A DNA stretch of 64,000 bases from SIG299 sp964544055 (GCA_964544055.1 CAZJAA010000002.1:1-64000); one strand, 5' to 3'. Positions 41,917-51,844 are shown, counted from the first letter of the stretch. Notes: generated by a model not told the origin, from the letters alone. Numbers and translations: made by a program.

Positions 41917-43356
41917 CTATTTTTCTCTCATATCGTAGTCGATATCTTCTTCCATCATGACAAGCATGATATTCGCAAATACCGGATCGAATTGTGTTCC
42001 ACGCCCTTTTTTTATTTCTTCATATACCACTTCCTGCGGCAATACATCCCGGTAGCTTCGTTTGGATGCCATAGCATCATAGGCATCTGCTACAGCAATA
42101 ATTCTTGCTTCCTCCGGGATTGCTTCTCCGGCAAGCCCTTCCGGATATCCTGTACCATCATAACGCTCATGATGATAGCGTGCTCCTACTGCCAGACCCG
42201 GTATTTCCGAAATTGTAGACAAAATTTCTGCTCCTATCTCTGGATGCTTTCTGGCGACAAAGAACTCCTTATCTGACAGACTGGAACTCTTGGTGATGAT
42301 AGAATCCGGAACACCGATTTTTCCGATATCGTGCAGCATTCCCATATAACGGATATTTTCCTGTGTTTTTTTATCCTTTCCTGCTCTTGCAGCAATCGTT
42401 TTGGCATACTCAGCGACACGTCTGGAATGGCCCCGTGTATAGGAGTCCTTTGCATCAATAGCTTCCGTCAAGGCATCGATAATCTGCTCCGACAGACGCT
42501 CTACTTTTTTACGACGTTCCTCCGCCTTCCACGTCTGCTTTTTTACTTCTGACTGTAAATTTTTCTGCAGATGTGACAGTTCCAGCACATGGTTCACGCG
42601 CTGCACAAGAATGTCTGCTCTCAGCGGTTTTAAAATAAAATCCTGAGCACCCTTTTGAAAGCATCTGCTTTCCACGCCTCTGTCCGTATCCATGGACAGA
42701 AAAATCACCGGAATATCTTTTGTTTCCGGATTTTCCTGCATACTTGCAAACAGCTCAAATCCATTCATTTCCGGCATATATACGTCCAAAAGAACCAGCT
42801 CCGGAAGATTGTTTTCCATATATTTCAACGCTTCTTTTCCGCTGGAAAGACAGTTTACATCAAAACATTCCCCAAGTATTTTTTCGGCATATGTCAATGT
42901 CATTTCATCATCATCAACAATTAAAATTTGTGACGTATTTTTCCGGCATAGCTCCGAATCCTGTGTCTGCTCTTTCTGAATAACGTTCCTGAAAATTTCT
43001 TCCAATATCTGACGATATTCCTGCATAACATCCCTATGCTGTTTATCAATATAATAATGATTCAGCTCCCGGGCAGCGATTTCCAGTTTCTGCGTTCCGT
43101 CAAAAAGCTCCTCAGCACCGATTGCCAAAGCCCGGTTCTTTAAAATCAACATGGATGCCCCATAGCTTTCCCAGTCCCGCAGTTCATAAAATGCTTCAAT
43201 GTCTTCCAGACTTTCTTCCCGGAAAAAATTAAGTAACGCTTCCTGATAACACTCGGTTGAATTACCACAGGTACGCATTCCAAGCTCGGTATTCAGAAAA
43301 TCTTTCAGTCCTTTTTTCGTATCAGCTGGTGTATTTTTTTCTGTTATTCCACTCAT
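41917..43356 (-). CDS. Response regulator with degenerate Hpt, REC and HD-GYP domains
   Basis: A 479-residue cytoplasmic protein. Residues ~20-110 look like an Hpt domain but have Leu (residue 70) where the neighbouring kinase has the phosphorylated His. The receiver domain (~145-265) has ILIVDDDEMT, LVLLDVYMPEMNG (phospho-Asp) and FILKPL. After a coiled coil comes an HD-GYP phosphodiesterase: GHSRRVAEYAK, MLHDIGKIGVPD, HPEIGAEIL, ARYHHERYDGTGYPEGL and VADAYDAMASKRSYR, with metal ligands and the GYP loop intact. It begins 14 bases after the hybrid kinase and ends the operon, so it is likely the output: cyclic-di-GMP breakdown on phosphorylation. Confidence 0.94.
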   Translation of the reverse strand: MSGITEKNTPADTKKGLKDFLNTELGMRTCGNSTECYQEALLNFFREESLEDIEAFYELRDWESYGASMLILKNRALAIGAEELFDGTQKLEIAARELNHYYIDKQHRDVMQEYRQILEEIFRNVIQKEQTQDSELCRKNTSQILIVDDDEMTLTYAEKILGECFDVNCLSSGKEALKYMENNLPELVLLDVYMPEMNGFELFASMQENPETKDIPVIFLSMDTDRGVESRCFQKGAQDFILKPLRADILVQRVNHVLELSHLQKNLQSEVKKQTWKAEERRKKVERLSEQIIDALTEAIDAKDSYTRGHSRRVAEYAKTIAARAGKDKKTQENIRYMGMLHDIGKIGVPDSIITKSSSLSDKEFFVARKHPEIGAEILSTISEIPGLAVGARYHHERYDGTGYPEGLAGEAIPEEARIIAVADAYDAMASKRSYRDVLPQEVVYEEIKKGRGTQFDPVFANIMLVMMEEDIDYDMREK

Positions 43357-43370
43357 TCGGCTCTCCTGTA

Positions 43371-45905
43371 TTAGTTAATTTTAAGATATTCACGGGCTGC
43401 ATTTACAGTGTCATAATACATATCAAATAACGTATTCTGCTGTTCTTTGATAAACGCAAGATTTTTTTCCGTATCTTCGCCATTCAGCACAGCTTTCGCT
43501 GCCATTTCATGCTGTCTGGCAAGATTCGAAAGTTTTTCCCCACCAACACTGAGTGCAGAAGATTTCAGAGAATGTACATAAATCATATAATTTTTCCAAT
43601 CTTCTGCCTGATACGCTTCCTCCAGCTTGCTCTTTTTATTCTGCCACAAATCCGCAAACATAGTCAGCATTTCCTGGTACATTTTTGCATTATCACAGCA
43701 ATAGCGCAAACCAAGCTCTGTATTAATAAAAATTTCCCTGGTTGCTGCCCTGCATTCGCTTGTTTCTTCCTCATTTGCGGTATCTTCCGTTTTCTTTCCG
43801 GCTTCTTTCCTGTCAACCTGGATTAATTGCTCCGGCAGATAATGGAAAAGCATTTTTTCCAGAGCTTCCCCTATTACCGGCTTGCTCAAGTAATCGTCGA
43901 ATCCCGCTTCCAGATAAATTTTACGGACATCCGGAACTACATTTGCAGTCAGTGCGATAAAAACACTGTCCTCACATTTGCTGTTTTCCAATTGTTTTGC
44001 CTGCTTCAACGTTTCAATTCCATCCATTCCGGGCATCATATGATCCATCAGAATAATATCAAAATGCGATTCTGCAATATCCTTAAGACATTCTGCACCA
44101 CTGCCGCAGGTCGTCACCTGCATCCGGGTTTCCTTTAACAACGCTTTTACCACTTTGCGGTTCATTTCATTGTCATCCACCACCAGAACACTTGCCTGTT
44201 CTGCCACAAAGCCATGCCAGCACTCTTCCTGCAACGTTTCCTTTTCTTCCGTCTCCAAAGTCTGTGCTTCTTCCGATACTATCGTTTGCGGCAAATACAC
44301 CGTAAAAGTAGATCCTTCCTTATAAACGCTGGTTACCTTCAAAGAACCACTCATCATATTAACTAAATTTTTCGTAATCGCCAGACCAAGTCCGGTTCCT
44401 TCCACATTTCGGTTTTCCTGCAAATCCAGACGTTCAAAATCATGGAAGAGCTTGTCCATATCTTCCTTGCGGATGCCGATTCCGGTATCAATAACTTCCA
44501 TTTTTAATGTATAATCATCGTTTTTCCAGATACCGCGAACCGTTAACGTAACGCTTCCTTCTTTTGTATATTTTATTGCGTTATTCAAAAGATTTATCAG
44601 TATTTGTCGGATACGTCCCTCATCCCCATATAATCTCTCAGGAATGTTATTTTCCACATGTACATGAAAGCTCAGTTTTTTCTGACTTGCTTTCAGTCCA
44701 ATCATATTGACCACATCATTGATTAAAATTGCCGGCTGGTATTCTGCCTCCACAAGCTGCATTTTTCCGGCCTCAATTTTTGAAAAATCAAGAATATCAT
44801 TCACAATTCCGAGCAGACTCTGCGTGGCACTTTGTATATTCTGGGCATACTCGCGTACGGAGTCCTCCTGACTTTCCCTGAGTATCATCTCATTCATTCC
44901 CATGACCGCATTAATCGGAGTGCGAATTTCATGTGACATATTTGCTAGGAAATCACTTTTGGCACGGTTTGCCTGCTCCGCTGCATACTTAGCTTCCCGA
45001 AGTGCATCACTTTCTTTCGCCTTTTTTTCTACACCAAACATATATACAATGCCGATGGCAAATAATAAAATTAGCAGTCCGAACACCCAGAACACCAGGT
45101 TTGTCACGACATCAAGCTCTGCTTCTGCCACACAGGTATCCAGAATACCGACCAGATACATGCCGTGCTGTCCCACTTCAGAAACTGCCAGAAAATATTC
45201 CGTCTGACCGTTCTTTTGCAGAGATGCCGCTGATTTTGAAGAATACAGCATTTTTTTGACGGTTTCAAAACCTTTTGCTCCTTTTTCTCCGATAAGCAAA
45301 TTCCATTCTTCCTGTGTCCAGTCCTGAAATAAAAGCACATTCTGTTCTGTCATTTCCGCAAGCAGGAGCTTTCCAGCATTTTCATAACAGGAAAGCTGAT
45401 ATTTCTGTCGAAAGGTTTCCGTTTCATAAAGGCTGTAAATAACATATTTTATATTGCTGCCCTTATAAACCGGTACTGCAAATAAAACTCCCTTTTCTTT
45501 GTTATAGCTCACCGAAGCATTTCCGTGAAACGCTTCCTTAATGCCTGAAAAATCCGAAAATGAAACATCGCCTCCAAAAACAGCATCTCCATTTAACGAA
45601 AGCATTCCCAGTTTTCCATCCTGTGTGACTTCATTAATGGCTTCCAGAATTCTTCCCACGCCTTCGGTTTCTTCATGCTCGGTCAAAACGGCAGAGATGT
45701 TTTTAAGCCGCTGAAGTTCTATCTGTATTTCGCTTTCCAGTTGTTTGGACAGCTGTTCCATCTGCACAGACACCTGATGTTCCATATGACTGTTGAGCAA
45801 CAGCCGGATTCGTCCCATCAGTAAAAACCAGATAAAGCAAAGAAGAACGATGAAAGAGGAAATTCCGGTGATAAATTTGTAATTAACACTGAGTTTATTT
45901 TTCAT
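43371..45905 (-). CDS. Hybrid sensor histidine kinase with receiver and Hpt domains
   Basis: An 844-residue inner-membrane kinase. A membrane helix (~13-31), an extracellular double-Cache-like region (~35-265) and a second helix (~268-292) precede the kinase core. The dimerisation domain has FLANMSHEIRTPINAVMG (phospho-His); the ATPase domain has ILINLLNNAIKYT, DTGIGIRKED and GTGLGLAITKNLV. A receiver domain follows (VLVVDDNEMN, IILMDHMMPGMDG), and the C-terminal Hpt domain has its His at ~778 (HSLKSSALSVGGEKL). A full four-step phosphorelay to the next gene is thus possible. Its ATG overlaps the previous gene by 11 bases. Confidence 0.94.
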   Translation of the reverse strand: MKNKLSVNYKFITGISSFIVLLCFIWFLLMGRIRLLLNSHMEHQVSVQMEQLSKQLESEIQIELQRLKNISAVLTEHEETEGVGRILEAINEVTQDGKLGMLSLNGDAVFGGDVSFSDFSGIKEAFHGNASVSYNKEKGVLFAVPVYKGSNIKYVIYSLYETETFRQKYQLSCYENAGKLLLAEMTEQNVLLFQDWTQEEWNLLIGEKGAKGFETVKKMLYSSKSAASLQKNGQTEYFLAVSEVGQHGMYLVGILDTCVAEAELDVVTNLVFWVFGLLILLFAIGIVYMFGVEKKAKESDALREAKYAAEQANRAKSDFLANMSHEIRTPINAVMGMNEMILRESQEDSVREYAQNIQSATQSLLGIVNDILDFSKIEAGKMQLVEAEYQPAILINDVVNMIGLKASQKKLSFHVHVENNIPERLYGDEGRIRQILINLLNNAIKYTKEGSVTLTVRGIWKNDDYTLKMEVIDTGIGIRKEDMDKLFHDFERLDLQENRNVEGTGLGLAITKNLVNMMSGSLKVTSVYKEGSTFTVYLPQTIVSEEAQTLETEEKETLQEECWHGFVAEQASVLVVDDNEMNRKVVKALLKETRMQVTTCGSGAECLKDIAESHFDIILMDHMMPGMDGIETLKQAKQLENSKCEDSVFIALTANVVPDVRKIYLEAGFDDYLSKPVIGEALEKMLFHYLPEQLIQVDRKEAGKKTEDTANEEETSECRAATREIFINTELGLRYCCDNAKMYQEMLTMFADLWQNKKSKLEEAYQAEDWKNYMIYVHSLKSSALSVGGEKLSNLARQHEMAAKAVLNGEDTEKNLAFIKEQQNTLFDMYYDTVNAAREYLKIN

Positions 45906-46992
45906 ACAATTTTACACCCTCAACCAGCCAGTCAAAATGCTCCAAAAGGTACTCATCACTGATGATTTCATTTTCTCCACACTGCTGTCTGCCTTCTGTA
46001 TCATAAATTACACCGGAAAAAATAGCCTTTCCGCTTAAGATTTCCTGCATTGCTTTTTCCACTTCCTTGGCTACTTCCTGCGACACACATTCTGAAAATG
46101 GTGAAAGCCCCACAGCTCCCGTTTCCATTCCAATCCAGAAATTATCCGTTGCATTTGCCCTGCCTTTCAAAAATGCCTTGACAAGCTCTTTGTAAACCAG
46201 ACTCCAGTCACAACAAACCGTTACCAGATTTTTTTTTGAAAATCTGGTCTCCGACTGATACCCAATGGAGTAAACACCTTTCTGCTCTGCTGCCTCAATG
46301 ACAAACGACTTGTTCTGGTGATAGGTCAGTACGTCGGCATCTGCTTCTTCAATCAAGGTTTCAGCTGCCATTTTTTCTGCCGTTTCATTTTCCCAGCTTC
46401 CCGTAAAAATAACCACTACTTCTGCCTCCGGATTGACACGACGCACCCCAAGCGTAAATGCACTGATACCTCGATTTACCTCATTGTTGCTCATAGATGC
46501 CACATACCCAATCTGATTTGTTTTTGTCATCATTCCGGCTACAATGCCTGCCAGATATCTTGCCTGATACATTCTCACAAAATAGGAAGTCATATTCTCT
46601 GAATGATATTCCGAAGAGTTTACATAAAAGGAAAGCTCAGGATATTCCTCTGCAAGGTGATATATTTCCTCAGAATAATTATAGCTGCTTAAAATCAACA
46701 TTCCGCAGCCTTTCTTTGCCAGTCTTTTTATTGCAATTTCACATTGTCCGCTGAACTCTGCCACGTTTTCTTCTACCAGTATCTTTGCTCCAGCTTCTTC
46801 CCCGGCTTTCATGATTCCCTGATAATGCTTTCCGTTCCAGCCTTCATCCGTACGGCTCCCCGACATGATAAACCCTATTTTTTCTTTGTTCTTATTTCCA
46901 TAACTGATACCAAACAACATGGAGAAAAGAACTGCCACGATAACCAGTGCAGCTATCATCAAAATTCTTTGATACTTTTTATTCCTCCCCAT
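45895..46992 (-). CDS. BMP-family solute-binding protein, second copy
   Basis: A 365-residue protein with a basic start and one hydrophobic segment (~8-30) but no lipobox, so it is either anchored by an uncleaved helix or secreted. The rest is a BMP/Med/PnrA-type periplasmic-binding fold: KIGFIMSGSRTDEGWNGKHY, EENVAEFS, ARYLAGIVAGMMTKTNQIGYVAS, NRGISAFTLGVRRVNPEA and ETGAVGLSPF. Relatives bind purine nucleosides for ABC uptake. Here there are no transporter genes; it overlaps the previous binding protein by 14 bases and the kinase by 11. It probably feeds ligand information to the kinase. Confidence 0.9.
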   Translation of the reverse strand: MGRNKKYQRILMIAALVIVAVLFSMLFGISYGNKNKEKIGFIMSGSRTDEGWNGKHYQGIMKAGEEAGAKILVEENVAEFSGQCEIAIKRLAKKGCGMLILSSYNYSEEIYHLAEEYPELSFYVNSSEYHSENMTSYFVRMYQARYLAGIVAGMMTKTNQIGYVASMSNNEVNRGISAFTLGVRRVNPEAEVVVIFTGSWENETAEKMAAETLIEEADADVLTYHQNKSFVIEAAEQKGVYSIGYQSETRFSKKNLVTVCCDWSLVYKELVKAFLKGRANATDNFWIGMETGAVGLSPFSECVSQEVAKEVEKAMQEILSGKAIFSGVIYDTEGRQQCGENEIISDEYLLEHFDWLVEGVKLYEK

Positions 46993-48067
46993 GTATTTTC
47001 ACCCCTTTAACATACCAGTCAAATTCATTTAACATGGCCTCGTCTGACATACTTTCCTCCGCAGGAACACGGAGACCTCCCTCTCTGTCATAAATCGGTC
47101 CATAAAATACATCAAACGTTCCACTGCTGATTTCCTTCTTTTTTTGTTCAACAGCCTCGGAAATCCCTGCCTTTACCTGTTTTGTCAACGGTGCCAGCGC
47201 AACCATTCCGGATTCTGCGCCTTCCCAGTACTTTCTTCCTTCAAATTTTCCCTGCTGACATTCTTTAATTCTTGGTGTATAAAAATTTTCCCAATGCCAT
47301 ATCGGTGCCGTTAAAAATGTGTTTGCATACCTGCTGCTGTTGTCTATGTTATAACCGATTGCCCAGATGCCCTCTGCCTCTGCCACATCAAGCGGACTTA
47401 TAGAATCCGTATGCATTGCTAAAACATCAAGCTCATAGTTTTTCAGCAATTCCCTGGTTGCTACTTCTGCTGCAGCATCATCCGTCCAGGAATCACACCA
47501 GTTTACATACACTACCGCATCCGGATTCACAGAATGTACCCCCAGAGTAAAAGCATTAATCCCACGATTTACCTCTGAAATCGGATATGCCGCCACATAA
47601 CCTATCTTATTTGTTTCTGTCTGCATCCCTGCAACAATTCCACACAGGTAACGTATCTGATACATTCGTCCGAAATAAGTACTCAGGTTATCCGAAATTT
47701 CCACACCGGTCGCATGAAAGAAATAAATTTCCGGGTGCTTTGCCGCAACCTGAAGTGCATAAGAACCAAAGTTAAAAGAATTGCAGATAATAATTTCACA
47801 CCCCTCGGAAATCAGCTGGTTCATGTAATCCACGCATTCTTCCGTTTCCGGAACATTCTCGTAATACATCAGTTTCAGACCAAGTTCTTCTGCGGATGCC
47901 AGTATCCCTTCATAATGAGACTGGCTCCAGCTGTTATCCGTTTTACTTCCATTCAGCAATATCCCGATTTTTAAACTTTCTGCCGTATCCTGCCGCCCGG
48001 AAATTGTTAAAATTCCAATAATTAATATGCCAAAAATAAGTATTGCTGTGACAGTAAATTTCTTCAT
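46979..48067 (-). CDS. BMP-family solute-binding protein, first copy
   Basis: A 362-residue protein, like its neighbour: hydrophobic N-terminal segment (~6-23), no lipobox, then a BMP fold (KIGILLNGSKTDNSWSQSHY, YENVPETEE, IRYLCGIVAGMQTETNKIGYVAA, NRGINAFTLGVHSVNPDA, ESGMVALAPL). The two copies are clearly homologous but well diverged, mainly in the ligand-facing C-terminal half, so they may bind different solutes. GGGAGG lies just before the ATG. It follows nfo by 20 bases. Confidence 0.9.
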   Translation of the reverse strand: MKKFTVTAILIFGILIIGILTISGRQDTAESLKIGILLNGSKTDNSWSQSHYEGILASAEELGLKLMYYENVPETEECVDYMNQLISEGCEIIICNSFNFGSYALQVAAKHPEIYFFHATGVEISDNLSTYFGRMYQIRYLCGIVAGMQTETNKIGYVAAYPISEVNRGINAFTLGVHSVNPDAVVYVNWCDSWTDDAAAEVATRELLKNYELDVLAMHTDSISPLDVAEAEGIWAIGYNIDNSSRYANTFLTAPIWHWENFYTPRIKECQQGKFEGRKYWEGAESGMVALAPLTKQVKAGISEAVEQKKKEISSGTFDVFYGPIYDREGGLRVPAEESMSDEAMLNEFDWYVKGVKIHGEE

Positions 48068-48087
48068 TTGTTCCTCCCGGTGTCTGC

Positions 48088-48993
48088 TTAACGGTTTTCT
48101 CTGATTTCTGCAAGGAAATCAGGATGAAATTTTGCTTCCCGTAACATCCTTATTTCCTGTAAATACGGTGGCAGAGTTTTCTGCGTCACATCATCTGCAG
48201 CCGTAACATAAGGGGATTCTAATATTTTTGGCACAGCAAAGAAATCCTTGTGATGCACAATATAATTTAATGCATCAAAGCCGATATTTCCAAGACCAAT
48301 ATTTTCGTGGCGGTCTTTTGCCGCTCCGCATACATTTTTACTGTCATTGATATGAAATACGGCAATCTGTTTTCTGCCAAGCAGACGGTCAAACCGCTCC
48401 ATGACACCGTCAAAGTCATGAACAATATCATAGCCGGCATCATGGGTATGACAGGTATCAAAGCAGACTCTGAGTTTATCGCTGCACACAACACCGTCAT
48501 AAATGGCAGCCAGTTCTTCAAACGTTTTGCCAAGCTCACTTCCCTTGCCTGCCATTGTTTCCAATGCAACCGTAATCGGTGTATCCGGTGTCAGCACCTC
48601 ATTTAATCCCTTTACAATCTGTGCAATGCCTGCGGCTTCTCCTGCTCCCACATGAGAGCCCGGATGCAGCACAATGGTCTTTGCCTGCATTGCCGCCGAA
48701 CGTTCAATTTCCTTTGCAAGGAACTCTACCGCAAGCGAAAAAGTTTCTGCTTTTTCCGTATTACCCAGATTGATAATATATGGAGCATGAATCACAAATT
48801 CCGAAATGCCGTTTTCTCTTGCCAGAGCAAGTCCCGCATCAATATTTAACTCTGAAATCTCTTTTCTGCGCATATTCTGCGGAGCTCCAGTGTATACCAT
48901 AAATGTATTGGCACCGTAGGAAAGTGCTTCCTTGACCGAGCCAAGAAACATTTCCTTTCCGCTCATTCCCACATGGGAGCCAAGCTTTAACAT
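48088..48993 (-). CDS. nfo: Deoxyribonuclease IV (apurinic endonuclease)
   Basis: A 301-residue TIM-barrel zinc enzyme that cuts DNA 5' of abasic sites in base-excision repair. Motifs: LGSHVGMSGKEMF, IHAPYIINLGN, VLHPGSHVGAGE, VALETMAGKGSELG, VCFDTCHTHDAGYD, FHINDSKNVCGAAKDRHENIG. The start at 48993 (MLKLGSHV) has GGAG eight bases upstream; the longer frame lies in a structured leader. It begins the tight run into the BMP/kinase genes. Confidence 0.95.
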   Translation of the reverse strand: MLKLGSHVGMSGKEMFLGSVKEALSYGANTFMVYTGAPQNMRRKEISELNIDAGLALARENGISEFVIHAPYIINLGNTEKAETFSLAVEFLAKEIERSAAMQAKTIVLHPGSHVGAGEAAGIAQIVKGLNEVLTPDTPITVALETMAGKGSELGKTFEELAAIYDGVVCSDKLRVCFDTCHTHDAGYDIVHDFDGVMERFDRLLGRKQIAVFHINDSKNVCGAAKDRHENIGLGNIGFDALNYIVHHKDFFAVPKILESPYVTAADDVTQKTLPPYLQEIRMLREAKFHPDFLAEIRENR

Positions 48994-49045
48994 AATAATC
49001 TCCATTCCGGAGCGACTTTTGCGAATTTCTGTTCTGCTATCACAA

Positions 49046-49072
49046 CTTTTTGTGGCGCTCCGGCACAAAAAG
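49046..49072. repeat. Perfect 9-bp hairpin between tldE and nfo
   Basis: CTTTTTGTG (49046-49054) pairs with CACAAAAAG (49064-49072) around a GC-rich 9-nt loop. No run of T follows on the - strand, so it may be a weak terminator or an RNA-processing hairpin. Confidence 0.55.
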
Positions 49073-49084
49073 CCAATCTCCTTT

Positions 49085-50371
49085 TTAGCAGCCGGCTACT
49101 GCAACACCCTCAAGACACACAGCCTTTGGTCCTGTAAAGGACATGGTATCCTGGAATTCACTGGAAAATACAAAATTTTTCTGTGCCACTAAGATACTTC
49201 CATTAATGGAGCCTCCAGTTACCGGAGTAACTTTGCTTCCGTCAAACAGATAGGCGAGCCGGATTTCGCCGCCAAAGTTTCCGGACAAAGAATCCATCTG
49301 GAAATCCGAAAAATTTACCACATGAAGATATGGTTTTTTCTGCATTTCCTCCAATGAAACCGTGCCGGCAGGCATCACCAATTTTGCATAGTGTCCAGTT
49401 GCCTTAACGCCAAGATAATGACAGTATCTGCTTGTGCCGAAAATACATTGCAGCTTTCCATCCTTTAATAATGGTCTGTCTGTCATGCGGATACCCTCTT
49501 CGCTGTAAGGTGTTGTCGCAGTCAGGGTAAGATTTAACAAATCACCGCAAACCGGTGTATCATCTCCTGATTTCTGCACTTCATCTCCCACTTTAAAATT
49601 GGAATATCCCGGATAAATATAGGCGGCATTCGCCCGGTTATAGTAATAGTCCATCAATAATGCGGCCTGGTCACCGGATAAGATGACACGATATTCTCCC
49701 GCAGCAGGTGCCATGTTTGCAACGGCACGATCCCTTGTCATTTTTAAAACTTTCCGAACCTTTTCTTTTAATGCGTCGGCATCAAAGCGGTCATAACAAA
49801 AGCTTTCGTAAGTTTCCACATCCTGCGGTGCCGGACACTGAACCACAAATTCTCCCTTAAGAAGATATTTCCTGTACGCAACATCTACACCCTCGGAATT
49901 TACCAGATGAATCGTGGTTTTTTTAGAAAAGATTTCCAGGGAATTGAGAAAAACATCTTCTTTAGTATCTTCACTGAAAATGCTTTCTGCTACTTTCATG
50001 GCTGCTCCCTTAAAATCCTCTGAAAGATTTGACGATTTTTCTTCCACACCATTGGAAACTGTTTTTTCCGGAAGCGGATACCAGCCGTTTTTTACAAAAC
50101 CGGCAGCAAAATAAGCATTTTTCAGCTTTTCGGAAATTTCATCTGCTGTCATTCCATCCGAAATTTCCACGGTGGAAGCCCCCAGATAGCGTTCTTCTCC
50201 TTCTTCAAAATTTCGGTATACCGTAACCGTATATCCGGTTACAGAAGTTTCTCTGCGCATATCCAGATGCTTCCGGATAAAATAAAGTTCCTGGCATTCT
50301 GTATTATTTTCTGTAATCTGATATATGGTAATCTGATTTTCTTTTAATACTTCTTTGATTTTCGTAATCAC
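49085..50371 (-). CDS. tldE: TldE/PmbA-type subunit of the TldD-TldE protease
   Basis: A 428-residue cytoplasmic partner of TldD. The complex cleaves unstructured and ribosomally made modified peptides. The N-terminal half is the PmbA/TldA domain (TVTVYRNFEEGEERYLGASTV). The C-terminal half has DRPLLKDGKLQCIFGTSRYCHYLG and SFTGPKAVCLEGVAVAG. It lacks the HExxxH metal motif, as the E subunit should. The likely start is GTG at 50371, eight bases after GGAG; a GTG at 50380 overlaps that site. It follows tldD by about 40 bases. Confidence 0.85.
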   Translation of the reverse strand: MITKIKEVLKENQITIYQITENNTECQELYFIRKHLDMRRETSVTGYTVTVYRNFEEGEERYLGASTVEISDGMTADEISEKLKNAYFAAGFVKNGWYPLPEKTVSNGVEEKSSNLSEDFKGAAMKVAESIFSEDTKEDVFLNSLEIFSKKTTIHLVNSEGVDVAYRKYLLKGEFVVQCPAPQDVETYESFCYDRFDADALKEKVRKVLKMTRDRAVANMAPAAGEYRVILSGDQAALLMDYYYNRANAAYIYPGYSNFKVGDEVQKSGDDTPVCGDLLNLTLTATTPYSEEGIRMTDRPLLKDGKLQCIFGTSRYCHYLGVKATGHYAKLVMPAGTVSLEEMQKKPYLHVVNFSDFQMDSLSGNFGGEIRLAYLFDGSKVTPVTGGSINGSILVAQKNFVFSSEFQDTMSFTGPKAVCLEGVAVAGC

Positions 50372-50413
50372 ACTATTCACTCCGTTCCGTCTGTTTTATA
50401 TTTTTTCTTACTG

Positions 50414-51844
50414 TTAGCCAAGACGAATTTTAGCCTTGATATATGGGCCGCCATCAGAAACCTTGACCCATTCCTTATAACCCTTGCCGCAGAAACCGCC
50501 TCCGCCAAGCGTTACCTTGTCAGATACCATGGAAATGGACTTTAACAAATCCGGCACATATCCGGTTAAAACAATCGGTGAACAGATTCTTCCGGTAAAT
50601 TTACCATCTTTGATTTCCCTTGCAATATTTACCATGCACTGAATACCCCAGTTTTTCGGATCCTCCATACCGCTGGTTGCATTTTCCAGCTGAAAACCAT
50701 AAGAAATAGAAGCAAGCATATCTTCATAACGGTCAGTTCCGGCTTCAAAAAACGTATTTGTCATTCGTGTATAAGCTTTGTGACTAAAGCATTCTCTACG
50801 ACCGTTTCCGGTAGGTACAGTACCCAGATGCATTGCCGACAGGCTGTCACTGATGCCCTGTTTTAAAATACCCTTATCAATAACAATGGTATTCTGTGCC
50901 AGCACACCTTCATCATCAAAGAAATACGTTGCTGTTTCCTTTGCTGCTGCCGCACCGTCATGCATGGTTACAAGCTCGGATGCCACATAATCGCCAATAT
51001 ATTTTTCTGCCAGTGCTCTCTTCTTTACAAACATATCCATCTCTACACCGTGTCCAAAGGCTTCGTGAACAATCATTCCGGTTACCTCCGGTGTGCAGAT
51101 GCAGTCATATTCGCCCGGTATCATCGGCTCACTCTGAAGAAGCTCCAGCGTCACTTTGACGCATTCGTTAAGTCCATCCTTCATCTGACGAAGCAGTTCT
51201 GCTCCGCCTGACATGGAATAGCCCTTAAAATAACTTTCCACCTTTTCTCCGTTGGACGCCGCTGCGCTGATATGACCATCTGTCCAAAGCACGTTCTGTA
51301 TCATGTCGCGGTTTCTGGACAGAAACAGCTTGCTGTACTGCTGATAAGAAAACGATGCGCCACAGTTTAAAATCCGTTCGTCCGCTGCCATTCCGTCTTT
51401 GGAAATTTCTGTAAGAAGTGCAATAATATTTTCTTCTCCATATTCCTGTGGATGCAGCTCATACTCCGTACTTTCGCAAAACGTAAGCGGTTCATCTGCC
51501 AGTTTTTTGTACTGACCAGCACTCACGCCTTGCGGCAGCTTTCCGGTTAAAGGAATCAAGTTCTGTTCCAGAACCTCTTCTGCTTTTTTCAGTTCTTCTT
51601 CCGTTACTTTGTTAAAGGCATACTCGCTGTAACCCGCACCATCATATACCCGGACTACCACGCCGCGGTTGCAGAGCCTATCATTTTCTTTTGCGACAAT
51701 ACCGCTTTTGGATACGGAATACTGCTTTGCGGCAGAATCCTCTGCCAGAATAGATACATATTCATACTTGTTCAGCAGACGCACTAACAGTTCTTTCAAC
51801 TGTGGTTTAATCTTCTGCAGATACTGACTGTTTTTCACTTTCAC
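50414..51844 (-). CDS. tldD: TldD metalloprotease, catalytic subunit
   Basis: A 476-residue zinc protease subunit. The metal motif is HEAFGHGVEMD (HExxxH) around residue ~260, followed by SELVTMHDGAAAAKETATYFFDDEGV and GNGRRECFSHKAYTRMTNTF. Cys ligand candidates near the end include GGGGFCGKG. With TldE it forms the heterodimeric channel protease. The start is GTG at 51844, nine bases after GGGAGG. No modified-peptide gene cluster is seen nearby. Confidence 0.92.
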   Translation of the reverse strand: MKVKNSQYLQKIKPQLKELLVRLLNKYEYVSILAEDSAAKQYSVSKSGIVAKENDRLCNRGVVVRVYDGAGYSEYAFNKVTEEELKKAEEVLEQNLIPLTGKLPQGVSAGQYKKLADEPLTFCESTEYELHPQEYGEENIIALLTEISKDGMAADERILNCGASFSYQQYSKLFLSRNRDMIQNVLWTDGHISAAASNGEKVESYFKGYSMSGGAELLRQMKDGLNECVKVTLELLQSEPMIPGEYDCICTPEVTGMIVHEAFGHGVEMDMFVKKRALAEKYIGDYVASELVTMHDGAAAAKETATYFFDDEGVLAQNTIVIDKGILKQGISDSLSAMHLGTVPTGNGRRECFSHKAYTRMTNTFFEAGTDRYEDMLASISYGFQLENATSGMEDPKNWGIQCMVNIAREIKDGKFTGRICSPIVLTGYVPDLLKSISMVSDKVTLGGGGFCGKGYKEWVKVSDGGPYIKAKIRLG

